A stretch of 64,000 bases of DNA, from NCBI GenBank assembly GCA_028023455.1, contig JAQFVV010000056.1:2110001-2174000 (forward strand). Direction: 5' to 3'. The notes beneath the pieces are model-generated. The model saw only the letters and a program-made list of their open reading frames with translations, ran no database searches and was not told the origin of the DNA. The translations under genes and the position numbers were made by a program. The DNA is from Epiperipatus broadwayi (lineage: Eukaryota; Onychophora; Udeonychophora; Euonychophora; Peripatidae). This document shows, one piece after another, positions 12,230-25,089 of the stretch. The stretch's first letter is position 1, and every line of letters begins with the position of its first letter.

Positions 12230-13090
12230 TAAGTGCAGAATAGATTATGCTGAGTGATGAGTTTATAGGATAAACACTTATTATATTCCTCTTTCTATAT
12301 AACGGCTTTTGATAGAATAAAGTGAATTATTTTATCATATATTTTGAAAATAAAGGGATAGATTGATAGAAGTGACAGCTATTAAAAATTTGTATTTGAA
12401 TTAAGATATTGGTAAAATTAAATAGTATTCTTACAGAAAAATATATACAGAAATATGTAAAATAAATATTTTAATATTTTGTTTAATGATTTGCTAAATG
12501 AATATTATATCAATAAGGAAGAAAATAGCATTGAAGATAGAAAGATCCATTGCACTAGTTTTGCAATGATCTGTGATGCTTGATATATTATGAATGAGCT
12601 TAAAACATTAAGTTGAGTTGGAAGTTATTTTTATAAGAAATTAATTGTGTGAGGAATGTAAATAGTGAAAAAATATTAAAGAGAGAATGCAAAAAGTAAA
12701 TGTAAATTTAATAAGGTAAGAGGTGATTTTGTAATGGATTAAAATTATAATTATTAAAAGAACTATTTAAAGGTTTTATTTGGAGTGAAACTGTATATGG
12801 AGTAGGGACTTCTACACTTAGGAAAAGAGAAGAGGATTTAGAAGAGAATGAACAAGATAAGTTGGAAGAATAAGATTAGAAATATTAAAAGTGTTGAAGA
12901 GAATAAAAAAAAATAGTTTATGGAGAAATTGTGAAATGGAAAAACGACTGAATTAGTCTTTAAGGCTGAATAATTAGGAAAGATATGGTGGAGAGGCATG
13001 TGAAGTGTCAGACGGAAAGAGATGAAAGAAATAGATGATTGTAAGAAAGGTATTATTCTTATGTATAATAAAAATAGAGCAAATTATATT
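12230..13090 (+). pseudogene. Decayed LINE reverse transcriptase
   Basis: Interrupted translation retains RT-domain landmarks in the right order. AFDRIK near 12304 corresponds to the RT A motif region. LFNDLLNEYYI near 12480 matches the stretch before the catalytic box, and CTSFAMICDA sits where the FADD box is expected, with the catalytic aspartates lost. A segment around 12785-12850 (VYGVGTSTLRKREEDLE) corresponds to the common VYGSETWTLRKR-type region of LINE C-termini. Many stops make it a dead fragment. RTE or CR1-type is possible. Confidence 0.55.
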
Positions 13091-13099
13091 AAGATATGG

Positions 13100-14410
13100 A
13101 GAATATTATTAAATTGACATGCATGTGTTTATCTTTTATTATTGGAATAAATCATCTATGGATTAGTACCAGTGATAGAGTACTAAGCATGAAAGCTATA
13201 AGGTTCTTGGATTAAAACCTTACCTATCTTTTGTAGTGTTTGAATATTGAAGTTTTTACATTTTTTTAATACAGTAGAACTTCACAATAATAGCTTTTAT
13301 TTAACAATTTTTTGCTGTAACAGTGCTTTTAATGATGCACTCATGCTCTTTTCAGCAACAATCTGTTTACATTTGCAGTATTTATATTTATCTGGTAATT
13401 TATCAAAATATGTAAAGATATCAGATATTATGCTTAATTTTTTTTAATATTTAATATTTTTGTTCTATGAAATTAATGCATCTATATTTAATGTTTGTGA
13501 TAATAAAAAAAAATCATCAATGAAGTCAGTATTTACATTGTTTTCTATTGCAAAATATCTGAAGCCTTTTACAAAAACAAACGGTACATTACATGCTAAT
13601 ATAGATTAAAAATATTAAAATGAATAACTTTTATTTGAAATTAAATTATTTACATTTTTTTTTTTAATTTTATATTTACAAAATTATAAATAATTTTATA
13701 TAGATCTAATTTCACACATACATAATTTCAGTTGCCATTAATATAAGATTACATGCCTATCTTATGAAATATTATTTGTAAATACAACTTAATTAAATAT
13801 AATTAGTTATTGGCAGTGTTATGATTTCAATTACTAAGTCAGACATTATTGTTTCTAAGATCATAAATTAATTCATAGATATTAAATCTATACTTAGTTC
13901 TACATATCAAAAAATAAATTAAAATGTCATATATCATAATAAAATTTGTTTTATTACATTTTATCATAAATCTTAAATTTCTTCAACAATTCTCAACATC
14001 TCAACATTTCCATGACATTCTATGGTCATGCCATAGAGATCCTGCTTTTCTGAAAAAACAATATATAAAGACCAACACTAAACAATAAATACCAGACACA
14101 TATCTATTTATCTATATATTTATATGTAATAAGTATATATAAAACTTAAAGCCTAAGTTGAATAAGGTATGTGATGATAACATGTTCAGCTATATATTTG
14201 AATAAAAGGTTTCAGTCTACTTTATAGTTGGAAAAAATGATATTCTGATATCATTTCAAATAGGTAGAAGGCATAATAGTTAGAATCAAGAACAAAAAAT
14301 AAATTTCAATGTAATTTTAAAAGATTTTGTACAATGCTATTTTTTTAATATAGTCCTAAGTAAGATATAAAAATGAAGATATGTAGAGTTTGTTGAATAT
14401 TAATTTAAAT
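13100..14410. other. Intron 2, AT-rich stretch with nothing recognised
   Basis: Long A/T-rich sequence; short open frames without family resemblance. Confidence 0.6.
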
Positions 14411-14568
14411 TTACCCAAACATCATATGATCACAATTTCATATACATTACACAAGCTGTTACTAGCAGTAACAAATTCTCCATATAGTAGTGCCATTCAG
14501 TGCAAGCCTTAGTAATCAATGGATGCAGGAAGGTTTGTGCATAAAATCCCCATCTATTACCTACTCAT

Positions 14569-14626
14569 CCAATATCCCAGATTAGTTTCTAGCTTGTGGT
14601 TTTCATCAATGAGGAGCTTTAGATCT
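14569..14626 (-). ncRNA. Decayed hammerhead-like motif
   Basis: Minus-strand core TTGATGA (C to T) and GAAAC followed by TAATC in place of TAGTC. Probably inactive. Confidence 0.4.
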
Positions 14627-15012
14627 GAGAACATTGCACATAGATCTAAGGATTTAATTTAACCTTCCAGCAGCTACCTTTTACCTATTTAGTTAACTAT
14701 AAAGCTAGGAGTTCAAGACGAAAACACATTAAGGTTTTCAGTCCAAGCTTATTTGTCTGTATAGATCTGAACCCAGTTTAGCATCTATTCATTTTGGTGT
14801 TCTTGATTTATCAAAAACCAGTCATCATCATCCCATAGGCAGGAATGGTATAAAACCATCAAAACATCACAGTATCATCATCCCCCATGCATACACAAGC
14901 TGTTATTAGCAGTAGCAAATTGTCCATATAGTACTGCTAGCCAGTACAAGCCTTAATAATCAATAGATGCAGGAAGGTTTTTGCATAAAATCCCCATTTA
15001 TTGCCTACTCTT

Positions 15013-15067
15013 CCAATATTTCCAGACAAGTTTCTAGCTTGTGGCTTTCATCAGTAAGGAGCTTTGG
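15013..15067 (-). ncRNA. Hammerhead ribozyme-like motif
   Basis: On the minus strand: outer stem I CCAA/TTGG, core CTGATGA (15048-15054), stem II AGC/GCT closing a CACAA loop with an A-A pair at its base, GAAAC (15030-15034), a two-base loop and the cleavage triplet GTC (15025-15027). The inner stem I is weakened by two mismatches. The A-A base of stem II departs from the usual G-C. Confidence 0.55.
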
Positions 15068-15209
15068 ATCTGCGAGCATTGCACCTAGATCTAAGGAACT
15101 AATGCAATCCTTCAGTATCCATCTTATAACTATTTAGTTAACTATAAAGTGGAACTCAAGATGAAAACACATTAATGTTCTCAATCCAAACTCATTCATT
15201 TGTATAATC

Positions 15210-16300
15210 ATATTTAAATTTATCTTATATTCTTTAGAAAAATGTAAAAAGCTATATGTGGATATATATTGTTTAATGTTTTCTGCATTATTTTTTTCAG
15301 TAACGATGATTCCTATAAGAATCAAGTTTATGATTTGTAATATAATAAAACAAATTTTATTAAGAAAATTTATATTGCATTTATTTTTTTATTAATAATT
15401 CATAGGTATCCATTATTAATAAATGCACAGAACTAAATAAATCGATTATTTATTTATTGGACACAATTTAGTGTATATTATTATTAAATACAATACATTT
15501 ATAGGTGAACATTTTGAAAGCAGTACTTATTGCTTGATATAGGCATCTTTATACAAAATGGACTTTGTTGCTAGGAGTTATAAAAAATTTGAATGCTGGT
15601 AATGACAGAACTGGGTGCATCCATGGAATTCCAGAATTTACCATTCTACCATTTCACTAAACTACACAGAGCAATTTATTTTAAGCAACAAATTGCACCA
15701 AATTGATATAGAATTTAAATTAGTATTAGCTGCCAAAAAGTCAATCGTGAATGTTAAAGAGAAGTTTGTAAAAGAAAACTAATTTTTGTTAACACTCTTA
15801 TTATTAGGAAATAATTATAAAAATAGAAATTTTTTTAATGATATGGATTGAAGGTCAAGCCAGTTACAATATTTCTTAAACCAAATCATTGCCCTTTACT
15901 AGGCTTTATGTTTGTTTAAATCTATGAAAACTCGTAGAGAAGATAAAACTATTGCTAAAAATTTGAAAATAGTGTTCATAATATTATAATCTAGAGGAAA
16001 ATTGCTAAAGCCAAAAATTGCTTTGTTATAACAATATTGTTTTTAATTTTTTTTAAAAATATGGTTTATAAGTCGTTAATTAATTGTGATAATAAAATAT
16101 ACAAGTTATCTAAATATGAATAATTACAAAAATTTGTTTATATTAATAATGTAATATTTTAAAACAACTTTTGATCTTACCCTATATAATAGAAGTAATG
16201 TGTATTTGTTAGTACATAGTCATTAATGAAAAATAGCAGAAATCTTGTCTCATTTTGCTGTTAAATGAATCACTATTGTAATGGAATCATTACTTTATGA
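15210..16300. other. Intron 2, AT-rich stretch with nothing recognised
   Basis: No coding or repeat structure identified with confidence. Confidence 0.5.
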
Positions 16301-17600
16301 AAAACTTTGCCCACTTAATATATTTTTGTAAAAAATTTTAAATGAGGCATTTGTGGCCATTCTTTTAAAAGATAATTTTATAAATATTGATTTACTAAAA
16401 GTGCTTCACATAATAATATGAACAGAATTTCACAAACAGTTTATAGCTAAATGGTCTTTGCTCTAATAGGAATTATATCAGACTATCATTCATTATAGTT
16501 TAAATATAGCAATCATTATTTAGTGAAAAAAAGTAAATTACTTGAGTCATCAGGAAATTATTACTTTAATAAATCACTACAATAAAACTTGATGTTAAAG
16601 AAGAAGGAATTAACAAATTATCATAACCCAAGACAATAGAAAATTTGATGTTAAAGAAGAAATTCATAATAGTTTTATAACAACTATAGGTTGATCTCAT
16701 AAAATTATATAACAAATTGCTTAAAGATTTGACAATTACTATTTGACTTTAATTTCTGTGCATTTACAGAAACATCATAGTTAAAATTACATCTTTTGTG
16801 CCAGTTTTTTCAACATTTGAATTGTGAATGAAATTAATTGCAGATTGTGAAAGATCTACTAGACAGACTGGATGTGAAGTAACTAAGTTTTGATAAAATC
16901 TGTGAGGTACATAAATATTTCATACAGAACATCATTTTCTAAAGGAGATTTCAGTTCATGTAAAATACTATCTAGTGGATTCATTAATTTAAGAATCTAC
17001 TGTTTTATCTATTAATATCATTATTATTTTCTGGTATTCATTTGGTGACGACTACTTTTGATTTTCATTCAAAAAACTGCAATGAAAAAGCTTATCAAAA
17101 TAATTTTTCCTTTTTTTTTTTTACGAGAACAGTTGATAGCATCAGCATTTTGGCTTTCTCTTCTTAATTAATATATTGATCGTTGATTATTCATTGCATA
17201 ATAATTGTTCATCTGACTTACTTTTTATCATTTTAATGCTAAACAAACAGTGAATTTTACGGGCCTGCATAGTCTACTTTAGAGATAAAAGATTTTTTGT
17301 TGAAGGAGAAAGAAGTGTAGTTATAATTCATATCCCCCTCCCCTTTTAATATTTCATTATACAGAAGAATCTACAGAAAATTGTGTATTTGAATAATGTT
17401 ATCTTCCTAAATGTTATACAAGGTCCATATGAATGAGTACAAATTAGCTATCATTCTCATCTAAAGTGACTGAAAAATTAATCTTTCCAATATACATTTA
17501 ATTTTAAAAAACTTTGGTAATCAGTCTCATCTGCCTGATAGTCAAATTTCATTGGAGATTTATCAAACTGCTTGCATTTCTGTCTTATACATATACACTG
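16300..17600 (-). pseudogene. Possible decayed hAT-like transposase
   Basis: Minus-strand translation near 17480 gives FSVTLDENDS, which sits like the xxLDESTD motif of hAT transposases, followed by broken frames with scattered similarity. Stops are frequent. I could not follow a continuous domain, so this is weak. Confidence 0.25.
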
Positions 17601-18225
17601 TGTAATTGGTAGCTTAATTTTTCATTTTTTTTATTTTCTAGACATTTTACTATTCACAACTACTAATAGTTTGATAAGTATTTACAATTATAGCAGATTT
17701 ATCACATTTAGTTTCAAATCATGAATGTTATATAATATTATGAATTATTTTGTTCTTAATTAAATTATATTTTTTAGCAATTAGAATTGCATTTTCTTAG
17801 CTATTCTTTTAAGAGCTTTTAATCATTAAATTGTTTTTATTTTTGTTCTCAGCATTAATTTTAATATCAGACAATTTATTTTATACTCTTTTATTTTTCA
17901 CTAATAGTATGTTACTTATTTTGTTTTTTCAAACTGATTCAATTCACTTGTGAGGTTTTGCAAAAGTTTAAATGAAGTAAATTCATAAGTGGTTTCAGAA
18001 TTATTTTTGCTTATGACATTTTTTTTTCTGTTACTATTAATGCCTTTTTTTTGGTTGATTTTGCTCTTCATTTATTTTTTATTTCATTTGTAATCTTCTT
18101 ATGATTTACCATCAGAAGTTGCCACTATTAAATAAATTTTCTTTTTATAACTTCATTGATGATTCTTCGCATCTGTACATTTAGCACAGAGAATCATATA
18201 TCTATATATAATTTTTTTTATATCT

Positions 18226-18694
18226 ATTGGGTTCGCAAACCACTGCTTGTGAGCCAAATCTGGCTCTGATCCAATCTTGTGGCTGTTTTTATTATGATAA
18301 ACATGAACACATTTTTTATTTCCTCTTCTATCTTGTAAATAAATATTTTGATGACTTTAGAAGAGGAAAAATGTGCATTACAACATTATTTCTTGAATTC
18401 ATCCTTATAGAATAGTAATTATTGTATATGATGAAATTTGTGAATAAATCAAACTGTAAGTAATTTTTTGTTTTTATTTATTTATTTTTAAGAGAATTTT
18501 TATTTTTATCAGGAGTGTATCTGGATTCTATTATGTTTTATTACTAAAATAAATGTTCTAATATATCCACAGCGATTCAGAAATTTGTATTTTTCAGCGA
18601 CTTTTTTTACCTCTTTTCTTGCTGTTCTATTATTTGGGTAAGTGGGGAGGTTTAAACAAAATGGCTTTTCATACTAAAAATTAGCTGATCCCTG
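18226..18694. mobile_element. Degenerate hAT-type MITE
   Basis: The left end gggttcgcaaaccactgc, followed by gtgagccaaatctggctc and a tgtttttatt stretch, and the right end agctgatccctg (complement cagggatcagct) resemble MITEs whose termini read CAGGGGTTNGCAAAC. A clean 8-bp target duplication is not visible. Confidence 0.45.
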
Positions 18695-19149
18695 GTCTAC
18701 TTGATTAAAAAGTCATAACAGAAAATAATGCGTTTGATTAACTACTATTATTTTATATATTAACATTATATATTGAAACGGAAACCTCCCAGCCCACTTT
18801 CCATTTCACCATTTAACGTAATGATCTGCCTGTCTGAACTAGTCTAACTTATTTTAAATGTCAAAATAGTTGAGTGGTCAAATTTGCTATCATGGCCGCC
18901 TGAATGGCATCATCCATTTACATACGAAAGTACTCTATAATTAGACAGGTTGATAAAATTATAGCGTAGAAATCCTCATAATTATCATAAAACACTTTGT
19001 TCATTTATCAGTCAATTCTTAATTATATTCGCTATTGTATTCGTATGTGGATGGATAATTTAAACCATGGAATGATGGCATAGTGATGTGTACATATATT
19101 TTAAGATTAAATAAAAAGATATAGTATAAAATGTTTTGTTTCAATAATA

Positions 19150-22100
19150 ATTTATTATTTCTAATGTATACAGTGATGTGTAATCATACAATTGGGGTTT
19201 ACATTGTTGTTCTAACTATCTTGTTATTTCCATTTGGGTTCTGATGAGTCTATGTTGCCCAATAAGGTGTGAACATTAGATCTTTCACATATTTGTTATC
19301 TGATTGTTAGCCCCCCCCCCCCTTTTGCCTTGTTGTTAGTTTGGCATATTGTATAATGTCCAAGTGTCTTCAAATGTTTTCGACGATGCCAGGAGTTGGT
19401 CTCTCTTCTGGATTTTAATCATTGTTTTGGAAAAAACCTGTTTTATATTGGGTTGTGGGTGTTCCATGATTAGTTTACAACGTGTAACCCATATGGCATA
19501 GTTCAAAAACACCGAGAGACGTATTATTGGATAGGTTTTAGTATTGATACTATCTTTCAGAGATGAAATCAGTTGGAAATCTATCTTGGTGTTGGAGAGT
19601 ATGATTTCTCGGATCACTCTGAATCCCATACATTGTGAGAAAAGGTGTTCCAATGTCTCATCGCCGTTCATGCAAATGCTGCAAGTAGGGTCTATGTTGT
19701 TACCACGTTTGTAAAAGAGGAAGTGATTAGTAGGTAGTCCATTAATGTTGTATTTAATGAGGAAGTCTAAGTATTTGGCCTCTAGACCCCATCTTTTAAA
19801 GTTGGATACCAGTTTCTGATTATTGTAATAAAATGTGTTGATTATAGGAAGTAAGATTGGATGGAGGATTGTGTATGCTTGCCATAATGATTTTTAGAAT
19901 TGAATGTGGAGTCATTTATTGGGCAGTGCTGTTTGATAAAGCTTGTGTTTCTAGTGATCCATGTTTGTCTGTCTGGTGGGGGTCGGTCAGTGGGTGTTAC
20001 CTTTTGAAGGAAAGTTTTTTGGAGAATTGTGTTAAAACCATATGATGCTACCAAGTTGTGTATGACATTGTGGGTTTTTTGGTAAATCAATGCCTGAATG
20101 GAGTGGAGAGCAAGACCATTTAGCTTCCTTGGTCGCTGAATGCCTTTGAGGCTGATCGCGACCGTTTTACCTTTCCAGAAAAGCCTTGAGCACAAGCCAT
20201 TTATTTTATTTATGAAGCTTTTGTTGCATTTGATAAATGGAAGAAAGTATGCTATTTTTGGCATCACATTCATGTTAATTAGTGCTACCTTGCCAGGGAG
20301 GGAAAGGTAGACTTGTGACAAGGAAGTGATGAATTTGTTTGTTGTTTCTAGGATGTTATCCTGAATCTCTTTGGTCATTGCTGTGGTAGATTTGAATATG
20401 GGAAACCCAAGATATCTCTGTGGCTTGGCAGAGAAGAGGGTGTTAATTTTCTTCCTGAAACAATTTGCCAGGAGGCAGACTTGTTGGGGTTGAATTGCAG
20501 CCTGTATTTCTCAGAATAGCGGCTTAATATTGTTTGTAGCAAAGGAATATGTTTTCTTGGTGGTAGGATGATCATTACATCATCCATGTAAGCAAACGTG
20601 TTGAATTCTCTGCTTAAATTGGGTATAGAAAGACCTGGTAGATTTTTTTCCAAATCCATCGGGAGAGGATTTATATATGTGATGAAGCATAGGGCACTGA
20701 GAGGCGAACCCTGAGGGAGAGCTTGTGTCGGTTTAAATCCGGAGGTGATATTACCATCCATAGTGATAAAAATTTCCCTGTTGTATAGTAAGTTGCTTAT
20801 GATCTGGACAGCAGCTGCAGGAACATCATACTCGGCCAAAATATTTAAGAGTATGTCTATATGTACCGAGTCAAAGGCTGTAGCAATGTCCAGTTGAATA
20901 GCTATCGGCCCTGACTTCCGGTGGATTCTGACATAGTCAATGATAGAGATTATGTTGCCCATCGCATGTGCAGTAGAGGATCCCTTTTTGGCATATTGGT
21001 TGTTAGATATGTGCTTTAAGACATTTGGTTGGATGAGGTCTTTGATCACAGACTCTACAATTTTAATTAACAGGGGTGTCATGGAAATAGGTCTGATGTT
21101 TGAGAGATCCATAACCTGATTTTTTTTTTTAATAAATGGAACTAGTGCCACTGGGTAAAGGTTAGGTATCACTCTATTACCAGTTGCTAGGTAATCCACC
21201 ATCTTCTTCATTATGGTAATTGCAAATTGATTGAGGTGTAGGATTAGGAATCTGGGAATCCCATGTAATCCAGGATGTACACCATCTGGAAGGGAAGATA
21301 TTTTCTGTTGGAGTAGGTTTTCTGTGATCCCATGTGGTGCCTGTGGATCAACTTCAGACCAGGGTTGTGTGCCATTGAAGGTTGCGGTTTGCATTCTTTG
21401 CCGGAAGTGTTCTTTTATTGTGTTCATCATAGGTGTTCCCAGTATGGTTTTCCACACGCTCTTCCGATGATGGAGGTGGGAATGGTTTTGTTATTTTTCC
21501 CTCCAAGTGCCCATCTCAAGTAGCCTTTTGTCCAGTGATGTTGTTGTGATAAATAACATTTGGCTCTCCTAATGGATAGGTATTCCGCCAGGGATTTTTG
21601 TCTTGATCGGTATAGGTTTTTAAGACTATATATATCTTGTGTTTTGATAGGTTGACTTAGGAGCATCTGAAGCTGATTCTCTATTTGTAAAAGATCTCTG
21701 AAGAGGCCATTAGGGCCTTTGACTTTCATTGTGTGGTGTTTTAATATTGTCTGTAGGATGCCTATAAATGAAAACCAGGCTTCTTCAGCTGGTCTTGAAA
21801 GGATGTTGATTTTGTGAAAATATATATAAGATTCGGACACTATGGCCTCTGTCATGTTTGATTTTGTTACCATCCGCATGGTTTTGTGAAGAGCCTCTGG
21901 TGTTGGGAGGCCAGCCATGGTTTCAAGAGTAACTACAAGGGCCATATGGTCCGAAAATGACACCGGTAAAAGTTTTGCATTTAGATGAAAATGTAAATCT
22001 GGTGAATAATATAATAGGTTTATTAGGGTTTGGTGGGATTTGGTGTAAAAGGAGTAGGATCCGGGAGGAAGGAATCTTTCCCCACACATCAAGTTTCTAT

Positions 22101-22330
22101 TTATCAGTGGAAGAAAATTTTAGGTTAAAGCGACCATATGTGGTGTTAAAATCTCCCAATATAAGTAAAGAGCCTGATTTGTTGCTAAGGATAGCATTTA
22201 AAATCTGAATTATTTTGTGATAGATAGTAGGATTGTTTGAAGTGTATATATAAGCTAGATTTATGCTGTAGCCCCAATAGTCTATTTCTAATAAGATTAA
22301 GTTGTTGTTTTCTTTAAAATATGTTTACCG
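19150..22330 (-). mobile_element. LINE retrotransposon, 5' truncated and frameshifted
   Basis: A non-LTR element with apurinic endonuclease remnant, reverse transcriptase and C-terminal zinc knuckle in that order on the minus strand. A poly-C run lies near the 3' end (19311-19322). The 5' end is truncated inside the endonuclease domain near 22330 and is abutted by the next repeat tract. The coding frame shifts at least three times. No (TA) or poly-A tail with target duplication was pinned down. Confidence 0.85.
19336..22310 (-). pseudogene. LINE ORF2: endonuclease, RT, zinc knuckle (broken)
   Basis: Reading downwards in coordinate: the endonuclease segment has ILGDFN near 22150 and SDHMALV near 21945. 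The RT region (21457-20375) has DLSNIRPISM, a QLDIATAFD A-motif, ALPQGSPLSALCF and the catalytic FAYMDDVMI. It is followed by 20378-19842, the thumb/connection region with LPGKVALINMNVMP. A final piece near 19690-19336 has a CSIC ... HLFSQC zinc knuckle (C-x2-C-x8-H-x4-C). A stop closes the endonuclease ILGDFN segment near 22100, and frame changes occur near 21465, 20380 and between 19842 and 19671. Otherwise the copy is well preserved, suggesting a fairly recent insertion. The I/R1/Jockey/CR1 assignment is unresolved. Confidence 0.85.
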
Positions 22331-22870
22331 TTTTCTGATTTAATGTTTTATAGGGATAACTGGAACAAAAGTTTTAGTTTAAAAACTGTCCAATTTGTTT
22401 TTTTGTTTTTTTTTTTTAAAAAAAAGAAACAAACAATGTAGGGAAAGAAAATATGTTAAAAGGTTATTTACGTCAAGTTAAAATAAAAGTCATTAGTTTA
22501 TAATTTAAAATGGGAATTTTGTTGTAAATAAGAAATCAATTAGTGACCGCACTTGCGTTGGGTAAAAGTAAAAGCTAGTTTACTGATTGAATTTGTTTGC
22601 AACAAAAGACTAATCATTAAGTCAGAAGACCGTTACTATCTGCTAGGCCTTAAAAATTTAAAACACCTAAAAAAAGATTTAATTAAGGAAATTGGAATCA
22701 AAATTATAATTTATATATTTAATTAAATTTTTTTTAAGTAAATGAAATATAACACCTTGGAGACATTACCAGTAGAAGAAAATCAGATTATATGATTTTG
22801 TTTTAATTAAAAGTCAATTGGTCCTGAGGCAAACGAAATTCCAAAAGGTATTAAGACTTGATAGGTGGAA

Positions 22871-22881
22871 ATATATAAATA
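22871..22881 (+). promoter_or_regulatory. TATA box of repeat copy P2
   Basis: atatataaata in the same relative place as the TATA boxes of the other family members. Confidence 0.4.
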
Positions 22882-23079
22882 GGCTATATTTTAAGTGGGA
22901 AGGAAACTCCATTTTTTTAGAAGAGCTATTACTATCAGAAGCTAAAAATTGTTAATTTCGCTATGCCCTGCTAGAAAGGCAAGAATTTGCTGCCTTTCCC
23001 CGTAATGGAATGTCTAAGTTTGATCCACTCAAGGCCGAAGCAACAACCAACGTTACCCTAACAATCTTATTATAACAAG

Positions 23080-23262
23080 TAGAAGATACTATAAGCCGCT
23101 AAAAAGAACTCATCTGTGTTCCAATTCAAGTATCCCAGTCCCACTATAGGAATACCATCTTAGATCGTATTCCAACTAAATAGAAGATGCTATAAGCCGC
23201 TAAAAGAACTCACCTTCATTCCAACTCGAGTATCTCCAGTCCAGCTATAGGAGGACTGTTCT
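23080..23262. repeat. Two-copy tandem repeat, about 101-bp unit
   Basis: Both units contain agaagat.ctataagccgct, aagaactca and a ccagtcc..ctatagga segment. They lie inside element P2. Confidence 0.8.
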
Positions 23263-25089
23263 AATATTAATTAAAATCGCAGAGCTTTGTCGAAAATCTG
23301 AAATGATCATTATTTCTTTGAAATAGAGGTTAGCTAACTATATTAATGTAAACTCTGTCTTAATTGTCTTATAAATAATATTTGAATACTATAAATGACA
23401 TACTTTTGCTAATTTTCTTTATTAACTTATATGTTTTGCTATATTAACTTAATCACTGTGGTTATATTTATTTCTCTTTTGCTTATTTTAATTATTATTA
23501 GTTATGCCTATGTTTCGAAACGGCATGCATTTAGTTACAAAATATTTTTTTTGAAGATATTATTGAAAATCTTCGTATTATGATTTATTATAGCGGCATT
23601 TTGCGCACTGTTTCGAAACCCTATTTTATAAATAATGGCGACCCTTATATGCTCGTTGTTAATTTGTCAGTTATTAATTAATTAATGTAAATATAAAACG
23701 TGGCTTATAAATCCAGATTTGCAGCCTTTAATTATTATGTTACTAAAAATTATACTAGCCTGGAGTGTAATCATAAGTATATTTTCCTAATAAAGTATTT
23801 GTAAGTCCCTTAAATATATTTTTCCCCCTTAAGAGTTTATTAATTATAGATAATTGAAGAGATTGAGTGGGATAAAGTAAAGTTTATATATATTCCCATC
23901 AGGCGCATATGCATATTTCTCATGCTACAGAAGAGTTGGCTCTTTTGATCAAGCTGATAAACGAGGGTTCACATGTGGTATGGTATTTAATTTATAATAT
24001 ACTTCGGCTTGGCGGATGTGAAATTTATCAATATTTTGTTTTGCTGTTTTGATATATATTAAGATGGAGCCACGGGGAGGCCAGCCCATCTTCCTCTCTT
24101 AGGGTAGTGCAGTAGCTAAACCTGAGCTAAGGGCCAGGTTGGCATGTAAGTCCCTATCTCTTATGAACCAAATCAAGGTTCTCGTTTATCAGCATGACGA
24201 TCGGTTATTGATCACGAAAACCCTAAAATCTATTTATCCATCCGCAGAGCAACTTTACTATTATATTTACCTGTGCGTAGCGCATTAGAAAAATCTTTAT
24301 AACCAACTCTACCTCACTAATATGCAGTCTTCGGCTTTGAGCCAAGCATTCTTGAAAACTCATTCGATCTAAAGCTATCTGGGATGCTTTATACACCCAT
24401 ATTAAATATATAAATTTATCATAATCGGATGTATTATTAAATTTCACTCCAGATTTGGTTTGATTACATGTATGATAGCCACTCGAATTGATTATGAAAT
24501 GGCATAACTAATAAGTGGAATGTAGTGATTTATTATATAGTATAATATTTGGTTCCATTTAAATAATAGCCACAAACTCATTTTACCAATGTATCAATGA
24601 TTGTTGTACAATTGCCTAGATTAATGTTGCTTAGTCAGTAAATAAAAATGCCTGCATGCTCTAAAGAATGGGTTATGTATGTAATTGTTAATAAATATAT
24701 TACTAATTCATCATATATCAGTTTCTGTTTCATTGTTAAATCAATCCAATTCATTAATTGATCATAGCTTTTCATTAGTAACCCCCCCTATTAATTAAAT
24801 ATATTAGATTTTATCATAGGAACATATCTAGTATTTAAATTGGTTAACATATATTTAAGTCCATGAGTCTCACTGTCTTTTCCGCTCTGCTAGTGGGCCG
24901 GATTTAAAATAAGTTCTCATGTGACATCATTATATGTCATTCATTAGATGTTTGATCTGGGGTTTATGGAGTGTGTTTGAATTCAGGTTGGTCCCTGACC
25001 TAAGTCTCAGGCTTAACTGGGTTTGAAGTACATTTTGTGAGTTCCAGCTCATGTTTGATGATTAAACATTTTTTTGATCGGTACAATAT

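Larger units (their letters stand above)
14420..15200 (-). repeat. Hammerhead-repeat family, copy 3 (two tandem units)
   Basis: Two head-to-tail units on the minus strand with a period near 440 bp, each containing the hammerhead segment, the ATCCCCAT stretch, the vATCAAT GGATGC stretch and the gcaa/tgttac segment. The spacer between units has CCATTCCTGCCTATGGGATGAT, also seen in copy 2. Tandem arrangement of ribozyme-bearing units recalls retrozymes and Penelope terminal repeats. That comparison is from general knowledge of those families. Confidence 0.75.
22400..25085 (+). mobile_element. GACCGGTACA-family element, copy P2
   Basis: Contains a TATA box (atatataaat at 22871-22880). It is followed by ttttagaagagctattact and a gctagaaaggcaagaatttgctgcc-like segment (about 22960-23000) that parallels copy P1 after its TATA. 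It ends with ttttttgatcggtaca (to 25085). A gtttgaattcagg segment about 100 bp before the end is shared with copy P4. No coding capacity. The left boundary is approximate. Confidence 0.45.

Noticed and set aside
19857-20045. Plus-strand open frames overlapping the LINE (also 21231-21523, 21957-22208)
   Set aside because: Shadows of the minus-strand endonuclease and RT coding sequence.
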